Assembly (NCBI GenBank): GCA_937922805.1 | Contig: CALAJV010000016.1 | Location: 124,001-188,000 of the forward strand | Reading direction: 5' to 3' | Length of the DNA stretch: 64,000 nucleotides | Source: an uncultured Acidimicrobiales bacterium | GTDB lineage: Bacteria > Actinomycetota > Acidimicrobiia > Acidimicrobiales > SZUA-35 | Shown: positions 8,492 to 17,296 of the stretch, piece by piece | Position numbering within the stretch: the first letter of the stretch is position 1 | How the letters are laid out: the number at the start of each line of letters is the position of its first letter | Translations under genes and position numbers: made by a program | Notes under the pieces: generated by a model | What the model was told of the DNA's origin: nothing | What the model saw: the letters and a program-made list of their open reading frames with translations, nothing else | Databases searched by the model: none

Positions 8492-8947
8492 ATGAGCGAA
8501 TTAGTACTAGGCGGGTTGTTGGGGTTCGTACTAGGCGCGGTGCTTGTTGCCGCGTTTTTTTTGGCGCTCAGCCGGAAGGCCAAAGCCTCCCACGAAGCAG
8601 AGGCCGCTGAGTATCGGGGCTCGTTAGTTGAACTGAAAGAAGAACGGGCCACCGACAAAGAGACGAACCGCAAGCTGCGCCACGAGTTGGCGGCAAATAC
8701 TCCTGAAGGGCTCGCAGCCACAGCTGCTGAAGCTCGAGTCGACCGAGATAGCGCTGTCGTTGCTCGTGATCAAGCTGTCCAACAACTTGAGCTGGCGAAA
8801 ACCGATCTAGAACAGGCATCAGCTCGTCTCGCCGATCGAGAGTCAAAGCTTCGCGAATATCGTGAGGCGTTGCAGGAGATCAGGCTGTCGCTCGAATCGA
8901 AAGACAACATGCTTTCGTCGGCATCTGGCGAGGGAACTGAGCAATAA
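8492..8947 (+). CDS. Small single-span membrane protein with coiled coil
   Basis: I choose the ATG at 8492 because GGAGGG sits 9 nt upstream; a frame open from 8438 lacks such a site. The 151-residue product begins MSELVLGGLLGFVLGAVLVAAFFLAL, one membrane helix with a short outside N terminus, followed by RKAK and a long charged helix rich in Glu, Ala, Arg and Leu (about residues 32-135). This looks like a cytoplasmic coiled coil (for example ESKLREYREALQEIRLSLESK). The architecture recalls envelope or division accessory proteins, but there is no specific family signature. It precedes a small protein and aroA on the same strand. Function unknown. Confidence 0.75.
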   Translation: MSELVLGGLLGFVLGAVLVAAFFLALSRKAKASHEAEAAEYRGSLVELKEERATDKETNRKLRHELAANTPEGLAATAAEARVDRDSAVVARDQAVQQLELAKTDLEQASARLADRESKLREYREALQEIRLSLESKDNMLSSASGEGTEQ

Positions 8948-8970
8948 ACGTTAGCCGCTAGTAATTTCCG

Positions 8971-9240
8971 GTGGGGTGGGCGTCTGGTCGCTACCATCGA
9001 CACGTGGGTCCCGTTTCTTTCACAACGCTTCCGTTTACCGGATCTGATCGCATCACTGGTCGGCTGGCCACCGAATTAACCGACGCCGGGGTCAAGGTTG
9101 TCTCGATCCAGAGAGGAACTGGCCTGGTGATCCGATCGAACGATATTGGCCGGGCCAGAGCAGTCCTCGAAGAGTTCGAAAAAGCCGAATCGGGGAATTC
9201 ACCGGAACGCTTGAGCGACAATAGCGAGCTCGGACGGTGA
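8971..9240 (+). CDS. Small hypothetical protein, DUF2007-like pattern
   Basis: This frame of at most 89 residues starts at GTG 8971, with another GTG at 9004 giving VGPVSFTTLPFTGSD. The core RLATELTDAGVKVVSIQRGTGLVIRSNDIGRARAVLEEFEKAE has the rhythm of small alpha/beta proteins such as DUF2007: a helix, a short variable strand with GVKVV, then an arm ending in ARAVLEE. It ends 4 nt before the aroA start and could be co-transcribed with it. No ribosome site is obvious for either start. Assignment is weak. Confidence 0.5.
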   Translation: MGWASGRYHRHVGPVSFTTLPFTGSDRITGRLATELTDAGVKVVSIQRGTGLVIRSNDIGRARAVLEEFEKAESGNSPERLSDNSELGR

Positions 9241-9244
9241 TTGT

Positions 9245-10534
9245 GTGACCGCCGATCAACCTCTCGAGCTCGAGCCATTCAACCGGCCCCCCAACGCAGT
9301 CATTCGAATGCCGGGATCGAAAAGCCACACCAACCGGGCGCTGTTGTGTGCCGCTTTGGCCGATGGACCCTCCGTTCTCTCCGGTGCCCTGTTAGCAAAC
9401 GACACGTGGGCCATGATCAAACCGCTACAAACGCTTGGCGTCGAGATTGGCGTTGAACAGAGTTCAAACGAGCTTGCAGTAGGCGGCTATTTGGGAACCA
9501 GAATCGGTCAATCCGACGACCACGATCCACTAGTTCTGAACGTCAATCAATCGGGAACTACGAGCCGCTTCTTATTGCCGGTCTTAGCCGGTCTTCGCGG
9601 TCTCTTTCTCCTCGATGGAGACCCTCAATTACGGGCGCGGCCATTTGGGCCGCAGCTCAAAGTGCTCCGGACGTTAGGAGCTGAAATCAGCGGTGACGGG
9701 CTTCCCCTGCAGATCACGGGCCAACCATTAGCGGCAAGTACTGTGTCGGTCGATGCCTCTTCCTCCAGCCAATTTCTCTCCGGATTGCTAATTGCAGCTC
9801 CGACCTTTAGCGGTGAGACGGAAATCGAGCGGACCGGTGATTTGGTTTCGCGGCCCTATATCGAGTTGACGATAGACACGATGGCCAGCTTCGGAGCAAC
9901 CGTGGAATCCAACGCTGACCTGACGAACTTCCGAATCAAACCGCAGCCCTATCAACCAGCACGATGCCAGATCGAACCGGACGCTTCGGCCGCCTCGTAC
10001 TTCTTCGCCGCGGCTGCGGTAACCGGCGGCACAGTTCGAATCAATGGTCTGAGTCCAAACTCGGTTCAAGGCGACGTTGGCTTCGTGCAAATTCTGGAAC
10101 AAATGGGAGCCTCGGTTACCACCGGCAGTGACTTTATCGAAGTTAGTGGCACCGGTACCCTCAACGGCGTAACCGTCGACATGAACGACATCTCCGACAC
10201 CGCACAGACGCTGGCGGTCGTAGCTACCTTTGCTACCAGCCCAACTGAGATTTCTGGAATCGGATTTATTCGAGCAAAAGAAACCGATCGTATCTCCGCC
10301 GTGGTGTCAGAACTACAGCGTCGAGGAATTCAAGCCACCGAACATAGCGATGGGCTGACGATCGAGCCAGGCACCCCAAGCCCTGGCGTCGTCGAAACGT
10401 ATGACGACCACCGAATGGCTATGAGTTTTTCACTGTTGGGTCTAGTACATCGAGGAATCAAAATCGCCAACCCAACTTGTGTGGCCAAAACGTTTCCAGA
10501 TTTCTTCTCGGTGCTCGAATCGATCCGGCTTTAG
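9245..10534 (+). CDS. aroA: 5-enolpyruvylshikimate-3-phosphate synthase
   Basis: AroA transfers the enolpyruvyl group of PEP to shikimate-3-phosphate in the pathway to chorismate and aromatic amino acids. The 429-residue length is typical. Recognisable motifs are the N-terminal MPGSKSHTNRALL (catalytic Lys26, Arg31), NQSGTTSRFLLPVLAGL for PEP and shikimate phosphate binding, DASSSSQFLSGLL, IRAKETDRISAVVSELQRRG with the catalytic Glu region, and the C-terminal YDDHRMAMSFSLLGL. The gene begins with GTG 4 nt after the small upstream frame. No other shikimate gene is in the window. Confidence 0.95.
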   Translation: MTADQPLELEPFNRPPNAVIRMPGSKSHTNRALLCAALADGPSVLSGALLANDTWAMIKPLQTLGVEIGVEQSSNELAVGGYLGTRIGQSDDHDPLVLNVNQSGTTSRFLLPVLAGLRGLFLLDGDPQLRARPFGPQLKVLRTLGAEISGDGLPLQITGQPLAASTVSVDASSSSQFLSGLLIAAPTFSGETEIERTGDLVSRPYIELTIDTMASFGATVESNADLTNFRIKPQPYQPARCQIEPDASAASYFFAAAAVTGGTVRINGLSPNSVQGDVGFVQILEQMGASVTTGSDFIEVSGTGTLNGVTVDMNDISDTAQTLAVVATFATSPTEISGIGFIRAKETDRISAVVSELQRRGIQATEHSDGLTIEPGTPSPGVVETYDDHRMAMSFSLLGLVHRGIKIANPTCVAKTFPDFFSVLESIRL

Positions 10535-10578
10535 AAGAGTTCCGGCACTAACCAAATGCTGCGGTTAGGATCGTAGGC

Positions 10579-11613
10579 GTGCGAGTAGCCATGCTTCAGG
10601 GTCCGAGATCGATTGAAATTGTAGACCACCCCGAACCGGTGGTTCACCCCGGATCGGTCGTAGTCGAGATTGACCGATGCGGGATAGGCGGCCCTGACGT
10701 GGAAGCGTTCCGCACCGGGCAGCTACCAGCGCCAGCATGGTTCGGCCATGAGTGGGTTGGGCGAGTCGTAGCCATTGGGCCTGGGGTAGCCGGTCGATTT
10801 GAAGGGGAGCGGGTTGTCGGGGCTGTTCCACCCCCGTGCGGCACGTGCCGTCCTTGCACTGCTGGAATCAGCTCAACCTGTGAACTTGTCCTTTCGATGA
10901 TTGTCGGCACTGACCCATTGGCCTCTAACCATGGCGCCTTTGCCGAGCGAATTGGCGTTGATGCCCGCCGCGTTCATCGGGTGCCCGAGGGAATCGACGA
11001 CGCCAATGCGGCGTTAGCCGAACCAGCAGCGGTCGCCGCCCATGCGGTAAGACGCTCGAATCAAACACTTGGTGATGGGGTAGTAGTCATCGGAGCTGGA
11101 ACGATCGGTATTCTCATTGCTGAGTTGGCCCGCTTGGCTGGCGCTGGTCACGTTGTCGCGGTCGATGTCCAGGCCGCCCGGCGGGAGCTGGCCTGCGCAC
11201 TCGGGGCCGACGCCGCGTTCGGGCCAGGCCCAGAAGTGAGCCGGTGGTTTAACGATCACGGTCACGGACTCGGGGCCGACATTGTCTATGAGTGTTCCGG
11301 TGGATCAGACGCCTCGCAGACCGCGCTTGGAGCAGTTCGCCAAGGGGGAACAATCGTTGTGGTCAGCCTGGCGGCCCAGACCGGTTCACTAGTCCCGGCT
11401 GACCTAGTAGCCCGGGAGCTGACGGTCCGAGCCTCCTTGGGTTACTCGGTGACTGATGTCCACCGGGCGCTTGACTTGATGGCCGATGATCGGTTTCGGG
11501 TCTCAGCGATTCAGGACCGAACCGTTGGATTGGACGAGCTCCAAACCGCGTTCGAGGGCTTGGTTGGGGATCCGTCTTTGAGTCGCAAGATACTGGTCTC
11601 GCCCCAACTCTAA
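10579..11613 (+). CDS. Zinc-dependent medium-chain dehydrogenase (threonine/polyol dehydrogenase-like)
   Basis: This 344-residue protein is a zinc alcohol dehydrogenase of the medium-chain reductase superfamily. Catalytic zinc ligands are Cys34 (DRCGIGGPD), His57 and Glu58 (FGHEWVG). The structural zinc lobe has four cysteines at 87, 90, 93 and 101 (CGTCRPC...C). A Rossmann motif VVVIGAGTIGILIAELARLAGA binds NAD(P), with an Asp-rich strand end (VVAVDVQAARRELA). The motif set fits threonine or sorbitol dehydrogenase-like members, but the substrate cannot be read. It starts at GTG, 44 nt after aroA, and may share its transcript. It converges on otsA with only 14 nt between the stops. Confidence 0.87.
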   Translation: MRVAMLQGPRSIEIVDHPEPVVHPGSVVVEIDRCGIGGPDVEAFRTGQLPAPAWFGHEWVGRVVAIGPGVAGRFEGERVVGAVPPPCGTCRPCTAGISSTCELVLSMIVGTDPLASNHGAFAERIGVDARRVHRVPEGIDDANAALAEPAAVAAHAVRRSNQTLGDGVVVIGAGTIGILIAELARLAGAGHVVAVDVQAARRELACALGADAAFGPGPEVSRWFNDHGHGLGADIVYECSGGSDASQTALGAVRQGGTIVVVSLAAQTGSLVPADLVARELTVRASLGYSVTDVHRALDLMADDRFRVSAIQDRTVGLDELQTAFEGLVGDPSLSRKILVSPQL

Positions 11614-11627
11614 TGTTTCGACACCCG

Positions 11628-13073
11628 TCAATCGGGGCGAGTCGCGACAGCTCTAGCGCCAAGCTTCTCTAAGAACGACGCAGCCCAGTCTGGTGCTGTG
11701 TTATTCGAAACAGCAAGCCGCAATGATTGCATTCGAATTTGTTTTTCGGTAGGCGACATTTCAATCGCCGAGGCAATGGCGTTTTTCATAGCGTCGATGT
11801 CGTACGGGTTAACGGTTAAGGCGTCGGTTAGTTCGTGGGCGGCGCCAGCGAACTGCGATAGAACAAGTGATCCTGTGTAGTCATACCTCGTTGCCACATA
11901 CTCCTTGGCTACGAGATTCATACCGTCAGCAAAAGGGGTTACGAGCATGACGTCGGCCGCTCGGTACAACGACAGAAGATCTTCAAAGCCGTGGGTCTGG
12001 TGGATGTAGTGGACGACGGGAAAACCGACTCGACCGAAATCGCCGTTTATCTCACCGACGAGCTGCTCGACCCGTCCTCGTAGATTGATGTATGCATCGA
12101 CATTGTCTCGGCTCGGTTCGGCAACCTGAATCATCGTTACATGAGAAGAGCTAAGTCGACCATCGGCTAACAGCTCCAGGAACGCTCGAAGTCGAACGTC
12201 GATACCTTTGGTGTAGTCGAGCCGGTCCACTCCCAACAACACCGTCTGCGGTTGACCTAGCCGAGCCCTCAAATCACGAGCCCGGTCTTCGACATCGTCG
12301 CTCCTGGCTGCCTTTTCGTATCGATCCGTGTCAATCCCGATCGGAAACGCTGCAATTTCAATTGTGCGGTCGTCAATCCGTAGGCGCTGGCTGCCCTCAC
12401 GGGTTGCGACGCCAAGCTCAGCAGCTACCCGTCTGAAATTAGCGGCCCCACTCGCTGTTTGGAACCCGATTAGGTCGCTGCCCAGAATTCCGCGGGTGAT
12501 GGCTTCGCGCCACGGGAGCTGGATAAATAGCTCACTTGGAGGGAACGGAATATGCAAGAAAAAGCCGATTCGAAGATCGGGCCGCCGTTCTCGAAGCATC
12601 CCTGGTACAAGCTGAAGTTGGTAGTCGTGAATCCAGACAACGGCATTCGGCTCAGCCGCGTCAGCTACCGCAGTCGCGAACTTGTCATTAACCTGTCGGT
12701 ACCCATCGAACCATGTTCGGTGAAATTCGACCGGCCCTGCCCGGTCGTGGTAGAGGGGCCACAGGGTTCCATTCGACATGCCGTCGTAGTGATTGGCCAG
12801 CTCGGTTTTTGATAACGCTACGGGGATCAGTTCAATTCCATCGACACTCATCGGTGACGACTGACCTTCGCCGCCGGCCCAGCCAACCCAAGTGAGGTTT
12901 TGATCGTGCATAGCTGGTTTGACCGCGGCGACGAGTCCGCCAGGACTTGTCTGCCAATCCATAGTTCCGTCGTCTTGTTCGACTTGTCTCACCGGAAGGC
13001 GGTTGGCGACGATTATGACCTGATTAGCCGACCGATCGGTCAGAGCATATGAGTGTTCGGTGGTGGGCGACAC
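11628..13073 (-). CDS. otsA: Trehalose-6-phosphate synthase, GT20
   Basis: OtsA joins a nucleotide-activated glucose to glucose-6-phosphate to give trehalose-6-phosphate. The 481-residue protein has the family landmarks: VIIVANRLPVRQ (N-terminal donor loop), WVGWAGGEGQ, WPLYHDRAGPVEF, a FDGYRQVNDKFA segment, VWIHDYQLQLVPGMLRERRPDLRIGFFLHIPFPPSELF, LLGVDRLDYTKGIDVRLRAF and the C-terminal DGMNLVAKEYVATR. The start is a GTG at 13073 without a ribosome site close by, so the transcript may be leaderless. The phosphatase step is encoded at 28627-31173 as a fusion with a GH15 trehalase-like domain. Likely role: compatible solute or storage sugar. Confidence 0.96.
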   Translation of the reverse strand: MSPTTEHSYALTDRSANQVIIVANRLPVRQVEQDDGTMDWQTSPGGLVAAVKPAMHDQNLTWVGWAGGEGQSSPMSVDGIELIPVALSKTELANHYDGMSNGTLWPLYHDRAGPVEFHRTWFDGYRQVNDKFATAVADAAEPNAVVWIHDYQLQLVPGMLRERRPDLRIGFFLHIPFPPSELFIQLPWREAITRGILGSDLIGFQTASGAANFRRVAAELGVATREGSQRLRIDDRTIEIAAFPIGIDTDRYEKAARSDDVEDRARDLRARLGQPQTVLLGVDRLDYTKGIDVRLRAFLELLADGRLSSSHVTMIQVAEPSRDNVDAYINLRGRVEQLVGEINGDFGRVGFPVVHYIHQTHGFEDLLSLYRAADVMLVTPFADGMNLVAKEYVATRYDYTGSLVLSQFAGAAHELTDALTVNPYDIDAMKNAIASAIEMSPTEKQIRMQSLRLAVSNNTAPDWAASFLEKLGARAVATRPD

Positions 13074-13202
13074 GTTGTCACTGTAGACGACGCCGAGCGC
13101 TAGTCGTGAGACGCAGCCTGGAGATCTGCCAAGAAGGGTTAACCAATTAGCTGTATTACTTGGTGATTAGGGGCAGACGCTACGCAAAGCTGAGGTGGAC
13201 CG

Positions 13203-14678
13203 CTAGCCGATGCGGCCTTCTCCGTTTGGCTCGACGGTTACCGTTGACCCGATTGCTTCGGTACGCATCATTGCTTCCATGTCGTCGGATTCGACAACCC
13301 GGGCCCACGTTCGATGGTTGTCTGGCGTCCGTAGTGCACACAACGCCTGCTCTGGCCCTTCTTTACCATGCATGACTGTGTAGGCCTCAACCGTTGTTTG
13401 TCCGACATATTGCTCGTCAACAGATGTTGGGGGAACTTGGTCAACGAGGTTTTGAACATCGCGTGCTTCAAACGGTTTGGCTGGTGGCGTCGAGCTGTAC
13501 AGACCCAAAGCGTGTTTGGTCAAGTAGCCGCCGTTTGCGGTCACGAGCCCAAGATCGCCGGGTGAACCTCTGAGCGTCTCAGTCATTGTGGCTAGAGAGT
13601 GAGTTACGTAGTTGTTCAGTGGCCCGCCTGCGAACGTCAGCCCTCCGGTTTGGGTGAGCGTCCGGTCGAAACCGAGACCGAGGGCGTCGGCCGCCACCTG
13701 GACCGCTGATGGGAAACAAGAATAAAGATCAATGTGGTCGATGTCGTCTGGCCCTTTATCGGCTATCTCGAACAGCGCTTTGCCTGCCTCGGCAATGGCG
13801 GGTGACGAGTGGAAATCGCGGCGTTCCGACACCGAATAGGTGTCGTGGCCGTCGGCACCCGCCCACGGGAAGACCCACAGGTCCTTGTCGACTCCAGCCC
13901 CTTCGGCCGTGGCCGCCGAACACAGTATTACCGCGCTTGCTTGATCGAGATCCCAGTTCGAGTTCATCGCCTTGGTGTAGGGAAAGCCCACCATACGGTT
14001 CCGCCGAGATGGGTCTCTAATCTCGGCTGCTGTCATTGGTTGACGGGACCAGGCATGAACATTGCCAACCGCCACTTGGTTAAACGACGCCCAGAGCTGG
14101 CTTACCCGGTTGCGGTGTTCATCTAGCGACTCGCCTCGAGCGGCCCTAAGCGCCGACTCAAATATCGGATAGTAATTAATTGGGGCTTCTAACCCTCGAG
14201 CCTTCTCGAACTCGGTCGACATTGGAACATCGACTCCAAAACGCTCATCTGGCTCATCGCCGACTTGCTCGGTGCTGGTGACCGTTAGACCGGAGCGGCG
14301 TTGACGTCGTCTCGACCAGATTGTCTCAGCGCCAACTATTGCCGCTGAGGAAATCTCACCTTTTTGGATTAGGGAGCTCAGGTGGTTTATGAGCGACTGC
14401 GGGGTGTTACCACCGTTTGAACTCAAAATCGTCTTAGCGGTCGTCGCTCCGACATTTTGCGCTACCAGTCGGCCCGGGTTGCTGTACTTCCAAGCTCCCT
14501 GAACTACCGCTATAACATCAAGCCCTTGAGCCAACTGGGTGGCGGAGGCATTGGCCGCTGCGCCATGAACTGCCTCTGACATCAGCGTAATTGCTTCTCT
14601 AGCACTGGCAGGGTCGTCCGGTTTTTGGGTTAGTTGATGAACACCGACTATGACCGGAGCAGAAGTGTCGACTGGCAT
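13203..14678 (-). CDS. Thiolase-fold protein lacking the thiolase cysteines
   Basis: This 491-residue cytosolic protein has the two-half thiolase fold of actinobacterial proteins usually labelled acetyl-CoA acetyltransferase: PVIVGVHQLTQKP at the N terminus, the central EIADKGPDDIDHIDLYSCFPSAVQVAADALG, and GGLTFAGGPLNNYVTHSLATMTETL. At the position of the nucleophilic Cys the sequence is ILSSNGGNTPQSLINHL, and the second CxG position reads TANGGYLTKHALGLYS. Both catalytic cysteines therefore appear replaced, while the NNYVTH histidine remains. A C-terminal region (about 410-491) resembles a small beta-barrel add-on. Biological thiolysis is doubtful; a binding or hydrolytic role on acyl-CoA is possible. 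It lies between otsA and the CocE hydrolase, all on the minus strand. Confidence 0.8.
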   Translation of the reverse strand: MPVDTSAPVIVGVHQLTQKPDDPASAREAITLMSEAVHGAAANASATQLAQGLDVIAVVQGAWKYSNPGRLVAQNVGATTAKTILSSNGGNTPQSLINHLSSLIQKGEISSAAIVGAETIWSRRRQRRSGLTVTSTEQVGDEPDERFGVDVPMSTEFEKARGLEAPINYYPIFESALRAARGESLDEHRNRVSQLWASFNQVAVGNVHAWSRQPMTAAEIRDPSRRNRMVGFPYTKAMNSNWDLDQASAVILCSAATAEGAGVDKDLWVFPWAGADGHDTYSVSERRDFHSSPAIAEAGKALFEIADKGPDDIDHIDLYSCFPSAVQVAADALGLGFDRTLTQTGGLTFAGGPLNNYVTHSLATMTETLRGSPGDLGLVTANGGYLTKHALGLYSSTPPAKPFEARDVQNLVDQVPPTSVDEQYVGQTTVEAYTVMHGKEGPEQALCALRTPDNHRTWARVVESDDMEAMMRTEAIGSTVTVEPNGEGRIG

Positions 14679-14767
14679 TGCTTCACTGTAGATGGATCAG
14701 CCCGGTTCAGTAAAAGTCGCTTGAGTTTTGCCTCGCCGACTTCCTGCTGTCTGGCGGCGGCGAACCG

Positions 14768-17065
14768 CTAGGGGCGGCAGGGTTGGCCCCGGAGTGATCC
14801 ACACGGTGGCCGCTCAGACGGTACGTCCACGCCCGGCACAACCGCAGCAACGATTGCTGATGGGAAATTCGGCCCAGCGTGAACAGTGATCTCAGTCTCC
14901 GATTCGGAAACATCGAACCGCCATCGCGGTCGCGATGCTCCTGGGGTGTCAACGGTGATTCGCAATTGAGAACCGGCACGAAACGCGTGAGCAAACGGGA
15001 GAACTTCAACTCGGGCCAATACCGGCTCCCCATCGGGATCGAGCAGCTCAACATCTGCTTCGAGCCCCGAGATCGATGGACGGAGCTCGGTAGCATCAGC
15101 GGATAAGACTCGTCGAGAGAGCCGAAGCCAACCAGATTGGACATACGTTTCAGATCCGTCGGGAGCAACCTCCGAAACAGTGACTTCGATATCAGCATCG
15201 ACGTCATCGGCTGATACCCACAGGTCGGCGCTTAGTGGCCCGACGAGAACGAGATCGTCGGTTAGAGGCTCGCTGGTAGCCACTATCGCCTCTCCCGGAG
15301 CGGGCGCTGGCCAGTCCCAATCGGGGGTCGACGTCCAGATGGTGCTGAGCGACGATGACGTTGCCAGTTGGCCCTCGGCCGGATTAGAAGTAAAGCTTGC
15401 CGTGGCTTCTTCGCCGGCGGCATCGGCTGACAAGCCAAACGAGTCCCCGTCGGAGCTTGGACCAAAATAGAAGGTGGTCGCAACAGCGTCAGCCGGAGGC
15501 CATTGCTCGAACTCGACCTCAAAGTTCGTGACCGGAAGGTTTGGTTGAGTGGCCCCTTGTTCGAACTGAATCCGAATCGGTGCTTCCGATATAAACGCTT
15601 CTCGTGTTTGCTCAGCAGTGAAACCGGCATAGTCGCTCGGCGGTAGTATCAGCGGTTCTCCGTATAGCTGGCCGAGGGCAGCGCCAACGAAAAGGGCGGT
15701 CAGCGGGTCGATATTGGGCGGCAGATCCCCCACGAAGGCGTTGTAGAATTCGAGTAGCTGGACTAACAGTTCGCCCGAGGCTGAATCGATATGAAGGCCG
15801 TTGTACATCACTGCCCTCAACGCCGGAGCATTTTCTAGTTCGTCCAGCAGTGCTGGGAATCGGCCACCGGTTTGCTCGTCCTGCCAGGCACCAGCCAAAA
15901 AGACTGGGACGTCAATGTCGGCAGCGTAGGTTTCGGGAGACTTGCCAAGTGAGTAGTCATCTAAGAACGGGCGCTCTTTCGCTAGTTCTACTAAATCGGG
16001 GTTGTGAACCCGCAGCCCCTGGTTCTCGTCGCAGATAGTGTCGCCCTGATCAATAATCGTTTGGGTCCATGCTTGCCCGCCTGCTTGGGCCCGGGCCCCA
16101 ACTTCTTCGCTCCACGATTCTCCAAAGCCGTTGTTGTAGATACCACCTGGATAGAGAATCGAGTCAATCCGGTCAGTGACCGAAAGCGGTCCGATTGCGG
16201 ACAGCGATGGAGGTTGGGTCGACGCTACGTGCAGTTGCATTATTCCCGGGTAGCTAACGCCAAACATTCCGATATTCGATGACCACGATTGAGCGGCCAC
16301 GGTTTCGATGACGTCATACCCGTCGAACGATTGAATTCGCTCGAACGCGTCGTATGACCCTCCGCTGCAACCGGTTCCTCTGACGTTGACCTGCACCAGA
16401 GCGTAACCCAGGGTGGGCAGGAGCAGACGATACGGATCTTCAGCAAACGGATCCGACGGGGAGTAGCCCGAATATTCGACCAGCGTCGGGTATGGACCCC
16501 CGGCAGCTTCCCCCGGCAGAATCACGTTGGCCGACAGAGTTGTGCCATCCCGAGTTTCTACATAACCGAATCCGGCATCCAAGGTCATCGATGCATAGAA
16601 CGCTTCAGGCGGATTTTCTTCACCCGGGATATCAACCGATTGGGCTTTGTGAGTTGGCGCATCACTCTGGTCTAAGAGCGTGACTGATGCCGAGCCGGCT
16701 TTGAGGCCGCGGACCACGGCTGTGCCAGAACCGGAGATTTCTGCGGTTGAAGCCTCGCCCGAACTGTCGGAGCTGACTTGAATCTTGTTCGCTTGCACTC
16801 CGTCGGGCAACCGATCAAGCGTTAGTTGGAAGACCCCAGGCCGCAGATCAAGCTCTATCTCTTCTAGCTCAACCGGCTGCTGATCGACATTGGTCGCAGC
16901 ATCATCACTAGGGTTGCCGTCCTCGCTGGTGATTGATTTGTCGGTACTGTCGGCATTGGCATCATCGTCAGTTCCACTGCAGCTAGCTGCCAGCAGCATG
17001 GCGACAGCGAACAAGGCCAATATCCGGCTAAGCCGGGAGCGGGTGGTAGAAGACTGACAAAACAT
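14768..17065 (-). CDS. Secreted CocE/NonD-type alpha/beta hydrolase lipoprotein
   Basis: This 765-residue protein begins with a lipoprotein signal (lipobox LLAASC, Cys29), then an acidic Ser/Asp linker and a beta-rich segment to about residue 155. A peptidase S15/CocE domain follows: GYVETRDGTTLSANVILPG, oxyanion-region tyrosines (VEYSGYSPSDPF), the nucleophile Ser271 in MFGVSYPG, an Asp at about 396 (AGAWQDEQTG) and a His at about 425 (NGLHIDSA). The C-terminal 230 residues form the jelly-roll domain of X-Pro dipeptidyl-peptidase-like proteins (LTDDLVLVGPLSADLWVSAD, ...SQLRITVDTPGASRPRWRFD). It should act outside the membrane on an ester or peptide; substrate unknown. The closing region RPPCGSLRGQPCRP is a two-Cys tail often seen in such esterases. 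Confidence 0.88.
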   Translation of the reverse strand: MFCQSSTTRSRLSRILALFAVAMLLAASCSGTDDDANADSTDKSITSEDGNPSDDAATNVDQQPVELEEIELDLRPGVFQLTLDRLPDGVQANKIQVSSDSSGEASTAEISGSGTAVVRGLKAGSASVTLLDQSDAPTHKAQSVDIPGEENPPEAFYASMTLDAGFGYVETRDGTTLSANVILPGEAAGGPYPTLVEYSGYSPSDPFAEDPYRLLLPTLGYALVQVNVRGTGCSGGSYDAFERIQSFDGYDVIETVAAQSWSSNIGMFGVSYPGIMQLHVASTQPPSLSAIGPLSVTDRIDSILYPGGIYNNGFGESWSEEVGARAQAGGQAWTQTIIDQGDTICDENQGLRVHNPDLVELAKERPFLDDYSLGKSPETYAADIDVPVFLAGAWQDEQTGGRFPALLDELENAPALRAVMYNGLHIDSASGELLVQLLEFYNAFVGDLPPNIDPLTALFVGAALGQLYGEPLILPPSDYAGFTAEQTREAFISEAPIRIQFEQGATQPNLPVTNFEVEFEQWPPADAVATTFYFGPSSDGDSFGLSADAAGEEATASFTSNPAEGQLATSSSLSTIWTSTPDWDWPAPAPGEAIVATSEPLTDDLVLVGPLSADLWVSADDVDADIEVTVSEVAPDGSETYVQSGWLRLSRRVLSADATELRPSISGLEADVELLDPDGEPVLARVEVLPFAHAFRAGSQLRITVDTPGASRPRWRFDVSESETEITVHAGPNFPSAIVAAVVPGVDVPSERPPCGSLRGQPCRP

Positions 17066-17296
17066 AGTTAGTTCGAACTCGAATCGACTAGACGCGGAGC
17101 GTTGGATCTCAACGTATCTTGGAGGGTAGCGCAGCGATCAGGAGGCCAACGATCTGGTCCGACCCGTTGATTAGCTGCTTCCTGTCGGTACTTTTGCGCC
17201 GCTTGGTGGCCTCACAGGCACTCTTATCGCCTCCTCCGTCACGGCGGTCCGACCATGTACACTTGGTACCCATGGGGTGGAGTTTTGGAGAACCGA

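Noticed and set aside
14707..15207. 166-residue minus-strand frame
   Set aside because: Overlaps the CocE-type hydrolase in another frame and lacks protein-like patterning.
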